From: Clostridia bacterium
GTDB taxonomy: Bacteria; Bacillota; Clostridia; Oscillospirales; CAG-272
NCBI GenBank assembly: GCA_900770145.1
Contig: CAAGJL010000207.1
Coordinates: 1-13,193 of the forward strand
Length of the DNA: 13,193 nt
Reading direction: 5' to 3'
A program made the position numbers and the translations under genes. How positions within the stretch are numbered: position 1 is the first letter of the stretch; each line of letters begins with the position of its first letter. This document shows, piece by piece, positions 12,736 to 13,193 of this stretch. Below the pieces are notes generated by a model. The model worked only from the letters and a program-made list of their open reading frames with translations. It did no database searches and had not been told where the DNA came from.

Positions 12736-13193
12736 TCAGAATTCGCGGTTTCGGGATTTTGCATTTTTGGAAATGCGGCGGGCTTCCTTCATCATCCGCC
12801 AGCCGTCACGCAAGGGGTGAACGTGGGAATTTGCCGAAACAAGCACCCGCACCGGCAACTCCGTAATCGGAAAGCCCAGTTTTTCTGCGCGCAGGAGCGT
12901 TTCAAACTCAAAAGAATACCCGTTTTCCTGCAAAGGGGTAAACAACGCCACCGCCATTTCCCGCGGGTAGGCTTTGCACCCGCTTTGCGGATCGCTCACC
13001 GAAAGGGCGGCAATCCGCCGGATAAGACGCCGATAAAACCCGGAAAAAACGCGTCTTGCGGCAGAATATGCCCCATACCCGCCCTTGCCGGTACGCTTGC
13101 CCACCACGATGCCGCCGGTCGCCTCCGCCGTTTGCAAAAAAGGCAAGAGCACCGCCGTGCCATAGGCAAGGTCGGCATCGGTATAAAAAATCA
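12736..13193 (-). CDS. Family 2 glycosyltransferase, DPM1/ALG5-like (N-terminal part outside window)
   Basis: The frame enters from the window edge; 151 residues are visible before TGA at 12736-12738. The first visible residues IFYTDADLAYG contain the DxD motif that binds the metal and nucleotide sugar in GT2 enzymes. VVGKR follows, then a basic RRVFSGFYRRLIRR segment. DPQSGCKAY matches the D-x-Q-x-G-x-K acceptor motif of polyprenol-phosphate sugar transferases, and the conserved FEFETLLRAEKLGFPITELPVRV comes after it. This points to transfer of mannose or glucose to a polyprenyl phosphate at the inner membrane face; the exact sugar is unknown. No transmembrane tail is present. The last residues (KNAKSRNREF) are encoded by the repetitive sequence that continues past the stop, so the C-terminus may be recently altered. 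Confidence 0.88.
   Translation of the reverse strand, partial: IFYTDADLAYGTAVLLPFLQTAEATGGIVVGKRTGKGGYGAYSAARRVFSGFYRRLIRRIAALSVSDPQSGCKAYPREMAVALFTPLQENGYSFEFETLLRAEKLGFPITELPVRVLVSANSHVHPLRDGWRMMKEARRISKNAKSRNREF

Noticed and set aside
12692..12770. A CRISPR array
   Set aside because: The repeats are short, imperfect and irregularly spaced, overlap a coding end, and have no uniform spacers or cas genes nearby.
12530..12866. Small plus-strand frames over the repeat region and the glycosyltransferase end
   Set aside because: They lie across hairpins and the terminator palindrome, have repeat-derived composition and show no protein family features.

Overview
The window looks like a chromosomal segment of a low-to-mid GC Clostridia-type Firmicute, plausibly Oscillospiraceae or a relative; this is inferred from gene content, not from a search. 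Pointers are an HPr carrying both His15 and the regulatory Ser46 typical of Firmicutes, a yajC gene followed by a TIGR04086-type membrane gene, a PadR/HAAS-DUF4097 pair, DUF4330-like proteins beside an O-antigen-ligase-like protein, strong GGAGG ribosome binding sites and sigma-A promoters. I saw no tRNA, rRNA, CRISPR array, transposase or phage gene.

Layout. Positions 1-426 (+) hold the 3' end of the NAD(P)HX dehydratase gene. A bidirectional terminator (498-530) separates it from a long minus-strand block. Read in transcription order, that block begins at a divergent promoter region (8788-8966): rimM, trmD, an O-antigen-ligase-like polytopic protein and two tandem DUF4330-like single-pass proteins (8787 to 4540). 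ptsH (HPr) follows with its own consensus-like promoter and intrinsic terminator. Next comes a tightly overlapped run uvrC-rsmD-coaD-DUF308 (4027 to 542), linked by TAATG and ATGA junctions. On the plus strand from the same divergent region run yajC, a TIGR04086-type membrane protein gene and a small LsrG/YgiN-like monooxygenase-fold gene (8967-10274), ended by a bidirectional terminator at 10296-10332.

Positions 10340-12464 (-) hold a self-contained regulatory unit: a PadR-family repressor of the LmrR type, and a HAAS-DUF4097 membrane protein. Its promoter is a perfect TTGACA-N17-TATAAT overlapped by a 12-bp inverted repeat plus a 13-bp direct repeat. The padR frame is broken by a TGA exactly where LmrR relatives have a tryptophan. 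The frame stays open for 21 more codons that still read like the PadR C-terminal helix, then ends in an ATGA overlap with the HAAS gene start. Positions 12465-12735 are non-coding: a hairpin-rich repeat-like element, a perfect terminator palindrome and diverged duplicated sequence. The window ends in a minus-strand GT2 glycosyltransferase whose N-terminal part lies outside.

Functionally this is mostly housekeeping: tRNA and rRNA modification, nucleotide excision repair, CoA synthesis, PTS control and a Sec accessory protein. Interleaved are a probable envelope-polysaccharide module and a PadR-controlled envelope-stress or adhesin-like module. The most unusual points are the interrupted padR, its operator architecture, a hairpin that buries the ribosome binding site of the gene after yajC, and an intrinsic terminator immediately ahead of uvrC.
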